From positions 20,090-84,089 of the forward strand of contig NZ_JAHWDF010000015.1 in NCBI RefSeq assembly GCF_019311235.1: a stretch of DNA of 64,000 nt, given 5' to 3'. Numbering within the stretch: the first letter of the stretch is position 1; every line of letters starts with the position of its first letter. Of the stretch, positions 10,609 through 19,771 are shown piece by piece. Position numbers and translations under genes: made by a program. The DNA comes from Mesonia aestuariivivens (GTDB lineage: Bacteria > Bacteroidota > Bacteroidia > Flavobacteriales > Flavobacteriaceae). Below the pieces are notes generated by a model that had not been told where the DNA came from, did no database searches, and saw nothing but the letters and a program-made list of their open reading frames with translations.

Positions 10609-12072
10609 TTACTTCTCTAATTGTGCTAAGAATTCTTTTACGATTTTCATATCATCAAAATCTGAGCGCACTCCATTTACTTCTTGATAAGTTTCATGCC
10701 CTTTTCCCGCAATTAAAATAATATCGTTAGGTGCAGCCATTACACAGGCCGTTTTAATAGCTTGCCTTCTACTGGTAACAGCAATTACTTTTTTTGTGTT
10801 TTGAGGTTCTACTCCAGCTACTACCTCTTCGATAATTTCATCAGGGTCTTCTGTTCTAGGGTTATCGCTAGTCAAGATTACTTTTGTACTTAATTCTGAA
10901 GCGATATGCCCCATTTTTGGTCGTTTGGTTTTATCACGATCACCACCGCAACCCACTACCGTAATCAATTCTTCATTTTTAGTACGAATAGCATTTATAG
11001 TTTCTAATACATTTTTTAGCGCATCAGGGGTATGAGCGTAATCTACAATTGCCGCAATTTTATGATCTGAAATAAAATACTGAAACCTACCACTTACTGC
11101 TGTTAAACTACTCATTAGCTTTAAATTTTCTAATTCATTTAAACCTAATAAATCTGCCGTACCGAAAATGGCCGCTAGATTATAAGCATTAAAATTACCT
11201 ACCAGTTTACTCCAAATTTCATTTCCGTTTAACTTCAACAATAAACCTCCAAAACTATTTTCTAGAATTTGAGCTTTATAATCTGTCATTGTTTTTAAAC
11301 CGTAGGTATATGTTTTAGCTTTTGTATTTTGAAGCATTATCGCTCCATTTTTATCGTCTGCATTGGTTAATGCAAAGGCTTCTTTCGGCAATTCATCAAA
11401 AAATCGCTTTTTCACATCTCTATATGCTGCAAAACTGTGGTGATAATCTAAATGATCATGCGACAGATTTGTGAATATTCCTCCTACAAAAGTTAATCCG
11501 CTAGTACGGTGCTGATCAATTCCGTGAGAACTTACTTCCATAAAGCAAAATTCTACTCCAGCATGATTCATTTCTGCCAAATATTTATTTATAGAAATAG
11601 AGTCTGGTGTTGTTAACTTTGTAGCATATTCTTTTTCACCCACTTTTATAGCTACCGTTGAAATTAAGCCAACTTTAAAACCCGCTTTAGAAAATAACTG
11701 ATACAGTAATGTTGATATCGTGGTTTTACCATTAGTACCGGTTACCCCTACTAATTTTAAATTCTCTGAAGGGTTTCCGTAATAGTTACTCGCCATTAAG
11801 GCTAATGCTTTTTTAGAATTTTTTACTTGAACATACGTAATTCCGCTAATTTGTGTTGCTGGTATTTGCTCACAAACAATAGCTAAAGCTCCTTGATTTT
11901 GAGCTTGTTCAATATATTGGTGCCCATCAGATAAAGCTCCACGAATGGCTACAAAAACATCATTAAGCGCCACTTTTCTCGAATCAAAATTTAAGTTAGT
12001 GATTGCCATACTGGTATCACCTATTACTTTTTCAATAGAAACTTTATAGAGTATGTCTTTTAACTGTATCAA
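10609..12072 (-). CDS. murE: UDP-MurNAc-tripeptide ligase MurE (meso-DAP type)
   Basis: Mur ligase adding the third residue of the stem peptide. The P-loop TGTNGKTT is at residues 111-118. The C-terminal motif DNPR (in TSDNPRTEDP) is the signature of enzymes that use meso-diaminopimelate rather than lysine, so the wall is predicted to be DAP type. The 487-residue length is normal. The start overlaps the ftsI stop by four bases. Confidence 0.96.
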   Translation of the reverse strand: MIQLKDILYKVSIEKVIGDTSMAITNLNFDSRKVALNDVFVAIRGALSDGHQYIEQAQNQGALAIVCEQIPATQISGITYVQVKNSKKALALMASNYYGNPSENLKLVGVTGTNGKTTISTLLYQLFSKAGFKVGLISTVAIKVGEKEYATKLTTPDSISINKYLAEMNHAGVEFCFMEVSSHGIDQHRTSGLTFVGGIFTNLSHDHLDYHHSFAAYRDVKKRFFDELPKEAFALTNADDKNGAIMLQNTKAKTYTYGLKTMTDYKAQILENSFGGLLLKLNGNEIWSKLVGNFNAYNLAAIFGTADLLGLNELENLKLMSSLTAVSGRFQYFISDHKIAAIVDYAHTPDALKNVLETINAIRTKNEELITVVGCGGDRDKTKRPKMGHIASELSTKVILTSDNPRTEDPDEIIEEVVAGVEPQNTKKVIAVTSRRQAIKTACVMAAPNDIILIAGKGHETYQEVNGVRSDFDDMKIVKEFLAQLEK

Positions 12073-14036
12073 ATTGAAGAAATTAAAATTTGCTGATTTG
12101 GTTTTACTTTTTGTCCTTTTTCGATGGATTGCTTTTTAATATTCCCTAAACCGTTTAGTTTTACTTTTAAGCCTAAGTTTTCAAGAATAGCAACTGCATC
12201 CATAGCCGGAAGGCCTTTAACATCTGGAACGATGGTTTTATATTTTTGGGCTACTGCGAAGTATTTTTCAAAATCTTTATTCACCTTTTTGTTAGTAGAT
12301 TCTAGTTCTTCAATTTCATCTACATTAGGGGTGTCTATATAAATTTTTTGAGCGATAGTTTTGAACACAGGTCCAGCTACAATATTTCCGTAATAACCGA
12401 TACTTCTATCGGGTTTACTAATCACTACAATGCAAGAATATTTAGGGTGATCTGCTGGAAAATAACCTGCAAAAGAAGCAATATATTCTGAACCACTTTT
12501 ACCAGCCCCATAACCTGTTAAACAAGTACCGGTTTTTCCTGCCATCGAAAAACTTTCTGTATAAATATTAGCAGCTGTTCCTCGCTTTACGGTTTTCTTC
12601 ATCATTTCACGAACCTTACTCGCTGTTTCTTTAGAGCATACCGAGTTTTGAACCACGGGCTGACTATAATCGTAAACAATACGATCTCTACTTCTCACCT
12701 CTTTGATTAGCCTAGGCTTAATCATAATTCCGTCATTAGCAATCGCATTATAAAACGCTAATGTTTGTAATGGTGTAATGGAAACTCCATACCCAAAAGA
12801 CATCCAAGGCAAGGTAGTGCCATACCAATTACTATCGTCTGGATGCGGTATTTTAGGGGTTCCTTCACCTTTTATTTCTAATCCTATTTTCTTATTAAGC
12901 CCCATATAATCTAACCGATTCACGAAAGCTTCAGGGTCGTTTTTATAGCTTTCATAAATAAACTTTGAAAAAGCTGTATTAGAAGAAACTTCAAAAGCTC
13001 TTGCTACTGAAATTTTACCATACCCCCCACGATGAGAATCACGTACCACGCGATCGTAATATTTAATAGTCCCGTCTTCTGTATCTACAACATCTGCAGT
13101 ATCTATCACTTTATCTTCTAACGCCGCCACCATAGACATGAGCTTAAATGTACTACCTGGCTCGTGAGATTCCCAAATTGCATAATTTCTCTTCTCGTAA
13201 TATTTTCCCTCATCGGTGCGCCCTAAATTTGCCATGGCTTTAATTTCACCGGTTTGGGTCTCCATCACCACCACAGTACCATGATCTGCCTGAAAGCGCT
13301 CTAACTGAGAAAGCAATGCATGGTGTGCTATGTCTTGAATATTAATATCTATAGTTGAAACGACATCTAAACCATCTTCTGGCTCTCGCTCATTTTCATC
13401 ACTAATTGGCTTCCATTGTCCCTGAGCTATTTTTTGTTTTAGACGATGCCCATCTTTTCCTTTTAAATATTCATCATAAGCTCCTTCTAAACCAGCTTGC
13501 CCATGCCCCACTGTTCGTTCTCCTATCTTACCAAGCGGGCGTTCTCTTACCGTGCGTTGTTCTGAAATAAAACCACCTTTATAAGCCCCTAAACGAAACA
13601 TTGGAAACGATTTAATTTTCACATATTGAGAATACCCCAACCCCCTAGCCACTAAAAAATACCTATTTTTATTAGCACGGGCTCTTCTTAAGACATTTAT
13701 GTAATAAGACTGAGGTCTACCTAGCATTCCTGAAAGCTCTTTTGCCAATGGCTTTAAGTACAAATCAAAATTTTCTTGAGAAACAGTTAAGGCATCAAAA
13801 CGAATATCATACTCAGGTACTGAAGTAGCTAACAAGTTTCTATCTGTATCATAAAGATTACCCCTATTAGCAGGAATAGTGAAATTTTTAAAAACACGCT
13901 TATCCGAAAGCTCTTTATACTTTTCGCCTTCAGAAATTTGAATATTCACCAATTTAAAAACAATCAAAATTGCAAACAACAGTATTCCCCCAGCAATGAG
14001 GTAAAGTCTATACAATATGTTTTTTTCTGATCCCAA
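12069..14036 (-). CDS. ftsI: Septal transpeptidase FtsI (PBP) with C-terminal PASTA domain
   Basis: Class B penicillin-binding protein that cross-links septal peptidoglycan. It has a cytoplasmic N-terminus, one membrane segment (about residues 11-30) and a PBP dimerisation region. The transpeptidase domain carries the serine motif STFK (295-298), SSN (351-353) and KTG (501-503). A single PASTA domain occupies about residues 593-655, as is usual in Bacteroidota FtsI/Spd proteins. It lies between murE (4-base overlap) and ftsL. Confidence 0.96.
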   Translation of the reverse strand: MGSEKNILYRLYLIAGGILLFAILIVFKLVNIQISEGEKYKELSDKRVFKNFTIPANRGNLYDTDRNLLATSVPEYDIRFDALTVSQENFDLYLKPLAKELSGMLGRPQSYYINVLRRARANKNRYFLVARGLGYSQYVKIKSFPMFRLGAYKGGFISEQRTVRERPLGKIGERTVGHGQAGLEGAYDEYLKGKDGHRLKQKIAQGQWKPISDENEREPEDGLDVVSTIDINIQDIAHHALLSQLERFQADHGTVVVMETQTGEIKAMANLGRTDEGKYYEKRNYAIWESHEPGSTFKLMSMVAALEDKVIDTADVVDTEDGTIKYYDRVVRDSHRGGYGKISVARAFEVSSNTAFSKFIYESYKNDPEAFVNRLDYMGLNKKIGLEIKGEGTPKIPHPDDSNWYGTTLPWMSFGYGVSITPLQTLAFYNAIANDGIMIKPRLIKEVRSRDRIVYDYSQPVVQNSVCSKETASKVREMMKKTVKRGTAANIYTESFSMAGKTGTCLTGYGAGKSGSEYIASFAGYFPADHPKYSCIVVISKPDRSIGYYGNIVAGPVFKTIAQKIYIDTPNVDEIEELESTNKKVNKDFEKYFAVAQKYKTIVPDVKGLPAMDAVAILENLGLKVKLNGLGNIKKQSIEKGQKVKPNQQILISSI

Positions 14037-14039
14037 AAA

Positions 14040-14357
14040 CTACTTCTGTTTTAAAATAACTATTTTTTGAGGAGGAGTTTTAGAAAGCCCCAACCCAGTA
14101 CCATCTAATTGTTTTAAGATGGTAGACTCCATTTTAAGACGCATTAAATTTTTTTCTAAATCCACATGCTCACTTCTTAACTCTCTAACTTCTTTATTAA
14201 TTTTAGCGATTTGATGTACTTTTCTTTCGGCGCTATGCGAACAAGCAATCATAACAATAGCTAATGCGGTACAAAAAAGAATAAAACTCCAGTTTTTTAG
14301 CGCATCATCACTGATCAAAAATTTACCTTTAAAAATATCGTAAACTCCTTTTTTCAT
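14040..14357 (-). CDS. ftsL: FtsL-like small divisome protein
   Basis: A 105-residue bitopic protein with one membrane segment (about residues 23-40, FILFCTALAIVMIACSH area) and a following coiled-coil-like stretch rich in Glu, Lys and Leu (about 45-85). FtsL sequences diverge strongly. The assignment rests on topology, size and position between rsmH and ftsI, where Bacteroidota carry an FtsL-family protein. It likely acts with FtsQ and FtsB to activate FtsW/FtsI. Confidence 0.8.
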   Translation of the reverse strand: MKKGVYDIFKGKFLISDDALKNWSFILFCTALAIVMIACSHSAERKVHQIAKINKEVRELRSEHVDLEKNLMRLKMESTILKQLDGTGLGLSKTPPQKIVILKQK

Positions 14358-14363
14358 TGCTCG

Positions 14364-15272
14364 TTAGATTCGCTCTCCTATTCTTAATTTCGCACTCCTC
14401 GCTCGATTATTTTGTTTAATTTCTTGTTCTTTAGGCACGATTAACTTCCCTACTTTTTTAAATGGAACTTCCACCCGACCAAAAACATCTTTTTCTGGCT
14501 CTCCTTCAAAAAGACCATTTCTAATATATCTTTTCACCAAACGATCTTCTAAAGAATGGTAAGAGATTAAACTTATACGCCCCCCTTTTTCTAAGACTTG
14601 TTCTGTTTGTTGTAAAAAATCTTTTAATACTTCAATCTCTTGATTTACTTCAATACGAATGGCTTGATAAATCTGAGCTAAAATTTTAAATTCTCTATAC
14701 TTAAACAAATGCGGCATTAACAATTCTTTTAACTGATCGCCAGTTTCTATAGGTCGTTCACTTCGTTCTTCTACAATTACTCGCGCCAATTTTGGTGAAT
14801 TTTTCAATTCGCCATATTGATAAAAAACTGAACGCAACTGCTCTTCAGAATAGGTATTTATTACCTCATAAGCACTTAGCTTTTCCTTCTGATTCATACG
14901 CATATCGAGCTTCGAATCAAACCGTGTAGAAAAACCACGCTCTGCTACATCAAACTGATGAGAAGAAACACCAAAATCACCCAACACACCGTCTACCTTC
15001 TTACATCCATAAAACCGTAAAAACTGTCTTAAAAATTTAAAATTTTCAGGGATAAGCGTAAAACGTTTATCATCAATTTTATTTTGTTTAGCATCAGGAT
15101 CTTGATCAAAAGCAAACAATTTTCCGTTTTCATTTAATCGGCTAAGAATTTCACGAGAATGCCCTCCTCCTCCAAACGTAACATCTACATATACACCATT
15201 TGGCTTAATATTTAAACCATCAACTGTTTCTTTTAATAATACTGGATTATGATATTCCAAATTCTTCATCAA
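14364..15272 (-). CDS. rsmH: 16S rRNA (cytosine-1402-N4)-methyltransferase RsmH
   Basis: SAM-dependent methyltransferase modifying C1402 of 16S rRNA, formerly MraW. The SAM-binding motif VDVTFGGGGHSREIL begins near residue 30. The family segments GDFGVSSHQFD, ERGFSTRFDSKLDMRM and SYHSLEDRLVKRY are present. Its 302 residues are typical. The start overlaps the mraZ 3' end by 26 bases, which suggests coupling. Confidence 0.97.
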   Translation of the reverse strand: MMKNLEYHNPVLLKETVDGLNIKPNGVYVDVTFGGGGHSREILSRLNENGKLFAFDQDPDAKQNKIDDKRFTLIPENFKFLRQFLRFYGCKKVDGVLGDFGVSSHQFDVAERGFSTRFDSKLDMRMNQKEKLSAYEVINTYSEEQLRSVFYQYGELKNSPKLARVIVEERSERPIETGDQLKELLMPHLFKYREFKILAQIYQAIRIEVNQEIEVLKDFLQQTEQVLEKGGRISLISYHSLEDRLVKRYIRNGLFEGEPEKDVFGRVEVPFKKVGKLIVPKEQEIKQNNRARSAKLRIGERI

Positions 15273-15717
15273 GTCCTCCCATTACTTCTTCTGCCAAATC
15301 TGCAAAGTCATCTGTTGCATCTTCAATAGCAGCTTCATATTTATTTTTATCCCAAATCTCCACGATATTCACCGCAGAAGACAACACGATTTCTTTTTGA
15401 AGTTCAGCAAAATTTAAAAGATCTTTCGGTACCAAAAGTCGGCCATTAGCATCTACTTCTACCATTTTCACTCCTGCTGTAAACCTTCTTATAAAATCGT
15501 TATTTTTCTTTTTAAAGCGATTAAGTGAGTTTACTTTTTTCATTAAAGCATTCCACTCACTCATTGGATACAATTCTATACATGGCTGAAATACAGCTCT
15601 CTTCAAAACAAAACCATCTTCTAGCATAGGTAGAAGTTGTGATTTCAATTTTGAAGGAACCATCAATCGACCTTTCGCATCGATTTTACATTCATATGAT
15701 CCAATTAAGTTTACCAC
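15247..15717 (-). CDS. mraZ: Transcriptional regulator MraZ
   Basis: DNA-binding AbrB-like regulator encoded first in most division clusters. Two SpoVT/AbrB half-domains are visible, each with the DXXXR pattern: DAKGRLMVP near the N-terminus and DANGRLLVPKDL in the second half. The frame is open to 15768. I prefer the GTG at 15717 (reading M-VNLIGSYECKIDAKGR), because family members begin exactly at this VNLIG segment and the extra 17 residues lie over the repeat operator. Predicted length is 156 residues. In enterobacteria and Mollicutes MraZ controls its own operon through spaced G-rich repeats, and matching repeats lie just upstream here. Confidence 0.93.
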   Translation of the reverse strand: MVNLIGSYECKIDAKGRLMVPSKLKSQLLPMLEDGFVLKRAVFQPCIELYPMSEWNALMKKVNSLNRFKKKNNDFIRRFTAGVKMVEVDANGRLLVPKDLLNFAELQKEIVLSSAVNIVEIWDKNKYEAAIEDATDDFADLAEEVMGGLDEEFGIS

Positions 15718-15752
15718 GTCAAGAATTCTTAATTCAAAGATATTGAAAATAT

Positions 15753-15778
15753 TACCACTTTTTACCACATTCTACCAC
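15753..15778 (-). promoter_or_regulatory. Probable MraZ operator: three GTGGTA repeats, 10-bp period
   Basis: On the minus strand, GTGGTA occurs at 15773-15778, 15763-15768 and 15753-15758, each separated by four bases, so the repeat falls once per helical turn. Known MraZ operators have the same design: three short TGGG-type repeats with 10-bp spacing in E. coli, and GTGG-type repeats in Mycoplasma. A fourth GTGGTA coincides with the proposed mraZ start codon (15712-15717). The function is inferred from position and spacing. Confidence 0.75.
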
Positions 15779-15966
15779 ATTGTTGATAAGTTTTGATTCC
15801 TATACAGTATCAAAATCGCGAAACCCCCTAAAATTACTGACAAACAGCAGGTTAAAAAAAGTGTAATGAAGTGGGGTGATTAATTGTGAACAAGCTCAAA
15901 ACTATAAGATTAAAAATCTATTCTTTATCGGGTCACAATAATTATTCATTCTTAAACAATAATCTC

Positions 15967-15974
15967 TATATTTG
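15967..15974 (+). promoter_or_regulatory. Promoter -7 box TATATTTG
   Basis: Perfect match to the Bacteroidota -7 consensus TAnnTTTG, 25 bases before the hydrolase start. I see no clear -33 TTG at the usual distance. Confidence 0.6.
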
Positions 15975-15999
15975 TGTTTGCTAACCGCAATTCTCATTA

Positions 16000-16764
16000 A
16001 TGAAAGAAGAAATTAAATCTGAAGGAAAGTTTAATTATATCGAAAAAGGAGAAGGCACTCCAATAATTATCCTACATGGTTTAATGGGAGGTTTAAGTAA
16101 CTTTGACGGTGTAGCACAATTTTTTCCAGAAAACGGTTATAAAGTTGTGATTCCTGAACTTCCACTATACTCCATGCCACTTTTAAAAACAAGTGTAAGT
16201 AACTTTGCTAAATACATCAAGGAGTTTATCGACTTTAAAAATTACTCAGAAGTAATTTTATTAGGAAATTCTCTTGGAGGCCATATTGCTTTATTAACCA
16301 CAAAACTGTATCCTGAAAAAATTAAAGGCTTAGTGATTACTGGAAGTTCTGGTCTTTATGAAAGTGCCATGGGAGAAAGTTATCCTAAACGCGGCGACTA
16401 CGAGTACATTAAGAAAAAAGCGGAAAATGTTTTTTACGATCCTGCGGTTGCTACCAAAGAAATTGTAGATGATGTGTATGCTACTGTTAATAACAGAAAT
16501 AAGCTAATCAAAACTTTAGCGATTGCTAAAAGTGCCATTAGACATAATATGGCCAAAGATTTACCTAAAATGAATACCGAAACTTGTATTATTTGGGGTA
16601 AACAAGACCATGTTACACCACCAGACGTAGCGGAAGACTTTTATAGATTACTCCCAAACTCTAAATTATACTGGATCGATAAATGTGGTCATGCAGCCAT
16701 GATGGAGCACCCCAAAAAATTCAATAAATTGTTTCACCATTGGTTAAAAGACAAGCAGCTGTAA
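16000..16764 (+). CDS. Alpha/beta hydrolase
   Basis: A 254-residue alpha/beta-hydrolase-fold protein without a signal peptide, so probably cytoplasmic. The oxyanion-hole region HGLMGG is near residue 26. The nucleophile elbow is GNSLGG, a late Asp lies in GKQDHVTPP, and the catalytic His is in CGHAAMMEHP. Substrate cannot be told from sequence. Such hydrolases are commonly found next to engB in Flavobacteriia. Three bases separate it from engB, so the two form an operon. Confidence 0.88.
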   Translation: MKEEIKSEGKFNYIEKGEGTPIIILHGLMGGLSNFDGVAQFFPENGYKVVIPELPLYSMPLLKTSVSNFAKYIKEFIDFKNYSEVILLGNSLGGHIALLTTKLYPEKIKGLVITGSSGLYESAMGESYPKRGDYEYIKKKAENVFYDPAVATKEIVDDVYATVNNRNKLIKTLAIAKSAIRHNMAKDLPKMNTETCIIWGKQDHVTPPDVAEDFYRLLPNSKLYWIDKCGHAAMMEHPKKFNKLFHHWLKDKQL

Positions 16765-16767
16765 GAA

Positions 16768-17364
16768 ATGGAAATTAAATCTGCCAAGTTTGTAATTAGC
16801 AACAGTGACGTTAAAAAATGTCCTGAGAGCAATTTACCAGAATATGCTTTTATAGGAAGAAGTAATGTTGGTAAGTCTTCTTTAATCAATATGTTAACCA
16901 AGCGAAAAAGCTTGGCTAAAACTTCTGGAAGACCTGGAAAAACTCAGCTCATTAATCATTTTCTAATCAATGAAAATTGGCATCTTGTAGATTTACCAGG
17001 CTATGGCTACGCAAGAGTTAGCAAGAAAGACAAAAAAACATTTCAAAAATTTATTACCGATTATTTTAAGGATAGAAAGCAGTTAATTTCAGCATTTATT
17101 TTAGTTGATTCTCGTCATGAACCACAAAAAATAGATTTAGAATTTATGCAATGGTTAGGCGAAAACATGATTCCGTTTGCGATTATTTTCACTAAAGCAG
17201 ATAAGTTAAAACCTAATGCACTAGAACGAAATGTAGAAGATTATCAGAAAAAATTATTAGAAACTTGGGCGAGCGTGCCTCCTTATTTTATTTCTTCATC
17301 TTCTAAAGAAATTGGTAGAGATGAAATTATTAATTATATTGAAGAGGTTAATAACTCACTTTAA
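16768..17364 (+). CDS. engB: Ribosome biogenesis GTPase EngB (YsxC/YihA)
   Basis: Small essential GTPase involved in assembly of the large ribosomal subunit. It has the G1 motif GRSNVGKSS (about residues 30-38), the G2-region Thr, G3 DLPGYG and G4 TKADK, followed by the SSxxxxG-type G5 region. The 198 residues match YsxC/YihA. It is translated right after the hydrolase. Confidence 0.97.
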   Translation: MEIKSAKFVISNSDVKKCPESNLPEYAFIGRSNVGKSSLINMLTKRKSLAKTSGRPGKTQLINHFLINENWHLVDLPGYGYARVSKKDKKTFQKFITDYFKDRKQLISAFILVDSRHEPQKIDLEFMQWLGENMIPFAIIFTKADKLKPNALERNVEDYQKKLLETWASVPPYFISSSSKEIGRDEIINYIEEVNNSL

Positions 17365-17567
17365 AAATCTTATTTTTAAATTCTGAGCATTAAAAACATT
17401 ATTGCGGAGAAATTTTAACACGTAATAAATATGTCTAAAACTCCTCCACTTTCTATGTTGTTTAAATATTTATTGAGTTCATTTAAACAATTTGTGTTTA
17501 TTAATAGTTATAAAATACTAAGAACACCTTTATATTTTCAGATTTTAAATAAATTCACCACCACTTA

Positions 17568-17903
17568 CTACTCTTTATTCAATTCTAATTTTTCAGCAAA
17601 ATAAGCACAGAAATCTTTCATGGTTTCCATCATTTTCTCATCTTCAGTCGCTCTGTAAAAAGTATCACTTAACGCTACTAAAGTTTGGTGAAAGAAAACT
17701 TTCATTTCATCTACAGGCATATCTTTAGTCCACAAATCTATACGTAAGGTTTCCTGCTGCTTGCTGTCCCAAAGTGAAAGTAGCATCGCTTTTGCCTCTT
17801 CATGATCGATACCACCATCTTGAGCCGTCCAATTTAAAGCTTCAGGAACATTATTTTCATCTACTTCTACTTGTATTTTTATTTCAGATTTTTTATTTGC
17901 CAT
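17568..17903 (-). CDS. gldC: Gliding motility protein GldC
   Basis: A 111-residue acidic, soluble protein without signal peptide, matching GldC of gliding Flavobacteriia in length, in sequence (KSEIKIQVEVDENNVPE, LNWTAQDGGI) and in neighbourhood directly after gldB. GldC is not itself a secretion channel component and is thought to support GldB or the gliding machinery. The intergenic stretch 17365-17567 shows no gene. Confidence 0.93.
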   Translation of the reverse strand: MANKKSEIKIQVEVDENNVPEALNWTAQDGGIDHEEAKAMLLSLWDSKQQETLRIDLWTKDMPVDEMKVFFHQTLVALSDTFYRATEDEKMMETMKDFCAYFAEKLELNKE

Positions 17904-17905
17904 GC

Positions 17906-18874
17906 TTATGGTTTTCTAGGTTTATAATTTGATTGTTTAAAAATAGTTTCGGCATCTAACTGCAATACTTCAGCCAAAGAAACCTCGGGATTTTTAGCTG
18001 CAAATTGTTTTACAATTTGCCACCCCATATATTGTCCTAATTGTGACGGACTTTCATTGTCTAATTGTAATCTAAATTTTGAAAAAGGCGCCAAATTAAT
18101 AAACCGCTGTTCTAATTCATTATCTGTATCATATAGCAATTCATGCTCTATAAAATAACGCCATATTTGCTCTTCATTAGTATGTGCCCAAGTTATTTCT
18201 TTAGAAGTATAGCCCATGCGCTGTGCCTCAGAAAAATTGGGAATTAGTTGATCTTTTACATATAAAAGTTTACCATAATAGATCATAGACGCCAAAAAAG
18301 TTCTTCCTTCAGGTTGAGGGGTAAACTTTTTAGCATAGGCTGTAGCGATATCGGGAATAATTTGTTCTTTTCTTAATTTTTTCTTTAAATACGACTGTAA
18401 GCCTATATAAAATTTATGCTCTTCTCCTAAATACGTATCTAAAGAAACTAACACCACAGTATCTGTGACTATTGTTTGATGACGATAATCTACTTCTGAA
18501 GTTACGGTAATTACTTTTGGCACTTGGAACTGCGGAAAATAATACTTAAGATGCTGAAAAAGATTCTCTAAGGCTTCTTGCTGCTCAAATTCAGGAAACG
18601 CTTTAAGGGTTTCTCTATTTAATTCTTGCTGGATGGTATCGTTTATCATCTTCACCCAAACCGAATCTGCATATTGTTTTGGGAATAATAATGGATACTC
18701 TCTCTTTAACTTCGGAATATCTTCTGGCGTAGCTTCAGCAAAAACTTTATCAAAACGATCTACCGCTACATTAACAGGAATTTTAGCAATCTCTTCTTCT
18801 ATCTTCTCGCTATCATTTTTACAACTTGTTATGAAATTAATTATCAATAATAAATAGATAATATTTTTGAGCAT
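17906..18874 (-). CDS. gldB: Gliding motility lipoprotein GldB
   Basis: A 322-residue lipoprotein with a short hydrophobic signal and lipobox FITSC (Cys near residue 18), required for gliding in Flavobacterium. The body contains the family segments RFDKVFAEATPEDIP, the YFPQFQVPKVI region and WAHTNEEQIWRYFIE. It lies 2 bases before gldC and is divergent from nadE, the arrangement usual in Flavobacteriaceae. Its molecular role in the gliding/T9SS apparatus is not known precisely. Confidence 0.93.
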   Translation of the reverse strand: MLKNIIYLLLIINFITSCKNDSEKIEEEIAKIPVNVAVDRFDKVFAEATPEDIPKLKREYPLLFPKQYADSVWVKMINDTIQQELNRETLKAFPEFEQQEALENLFQHLKYYFPQFQVPKVITVTSEVDYRHQTIVTDTVVLVSLDTYLGEEHKFYIGLQSYLKKKLRKEQIIPDIATAYAKKFTPQPEGRTFLASMIYYGKLLYVKDQLIPNFSEAQRMGYTSKEITWAHTNEEQIWRYFIEHELLYDTDNELEQRFINLAPFSKFRLQLDNESPSQLGQYMGWQIVKQFAAKNPEVSLAEVLQLDAETIFKQSNYKPRKP

Positions 18875-18934
18875 AGACTTATTCTTACAATTGGTTTTAA
18901 CGCGCTTTCGTATTTATAATTATACTTAAAAGCT

Positions 18935-18942
18935 TATTTTTG
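18935..18942 (+). promoter_or_regulatory. Promoter -7 box TATTTTTG for nadE
   Basis: Perfect TAnnTTTG match on the plus strand, 36 bases before the nadE ATG. Confidence 0.6.
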
Positions 18943-18978
18943 CTGCAAAGGTAATTTATAAACTTAAAACATTCGTCC

Positions 18979-19770
18979 ATGCAAGCTGAAAAAGTAGTAG
19001 AACATATTGTACACTGGTTAAAAAATTATGCGGTAAAAGCCAATGTAAATGGTTTTGTAATTGGTATTAGTGGCGGAATTGACTCTGCTGTAACCTCTAC
19101 GCTTTGTGCAAAAACAGGATTAAAAGTTAAATGTTTAGAAATGCCTATTCATCAAGCTGAAAACCAAGTGAGTCGTGGTGCTAGGCATATAGAATGGTTA
19201 ACCAAAAATTTTGAACACGCTGAAAAACAACATGTAAATCTAACTCCTGTTTTTGATAGTTTACTGGAAACCTTACCAAAGGTCGAAAATGAAGAAAATC
19301 GCTTTATGGCTTTAGCTAACACACGCGCCAGATTACGAATGACTTCTCTTTATTATTTTGCAGGTTTAGAAGGACTGTTGGTCGCTGGAACCGGAAATAA
19401 AGTAGAAGATTTTGGCGTTGGTTTTTATACCAAGTACGGTGACGGCGGTGTAGATTTGAGTCCGATAGCCGACTTATTAAAAACTGAAGTTTTTGAAATT
19501 GCAGCACATTTAGGGATTCATGATGAAATTTTAAAAGCTGCGCCTACCGATGGATTATGGGGTGACGATCGTACCGATGAAGACCAAATTGGAGCTACCT
19601 ATCCAGAATTAGAATGGGCGATGCATATGGACGATTTAGGAAAAACTGCCGATCACTTTACTGACCGAAAATTAGAAGTTTTTAAAATTTATAAAAAACT
19701 AAATAGTGCCAATCAACATAAAATGCAGCCTATACCAGTTTGTGAGATTCCGCTAAATCTGAAGAAATAA
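18979..19770 (+). CDS. nadE: Ammonia-dependent NAD synthetase
   Basis: Catalyses the last step of NAD synthesis, amidation of nicotinic acid adenine dinucleotide using ATP and ammonia. The PP-loop ISGGIDSAVTS lies at about residues 28-38. GTGNKVEDFGVGFYTKYGDGGVD and the APTDGLW segment follow. At 263 residues it has only the synthetase domain, with no glutaminase domain, so ammonia must come from elsewhere. It faces dnaG tail to tail with one base between the stop codons. Confidence 0.96.
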   Translation: MQAEKVVEHIVHWLKNYAVKANVNGFVIGISGGIDSAVTSTLCAKTGLKVKCLEMPIHQAENQVSRGARHIEWLTKNFEHAEKQHVNLTPVFDSLLETLPKVENEENRFMALANTRARLRMTSLYYFAGLEGLLVAGTGNKVEDFGVGFYTKYGDGGVDLSPIADLLKTEVFEIAAHLGIHDEILKAAPTDGLWGDDRTDEDQIGATYPELEWAMHMDDLGKTADHFTDRKLEVFKIYKKLNSANQHKMQPIPVCEIPLNLKK

Positions 19771-19771
19771 T

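Noticed and set aside
15779..15860. A promoter for mraZ
   Set aside because: The minus-strand sequence has TTTG and CGATTTTG at plausible spacing, but the latter matches only 6 of 8 positions of TAnnTTTG; too weak to call.
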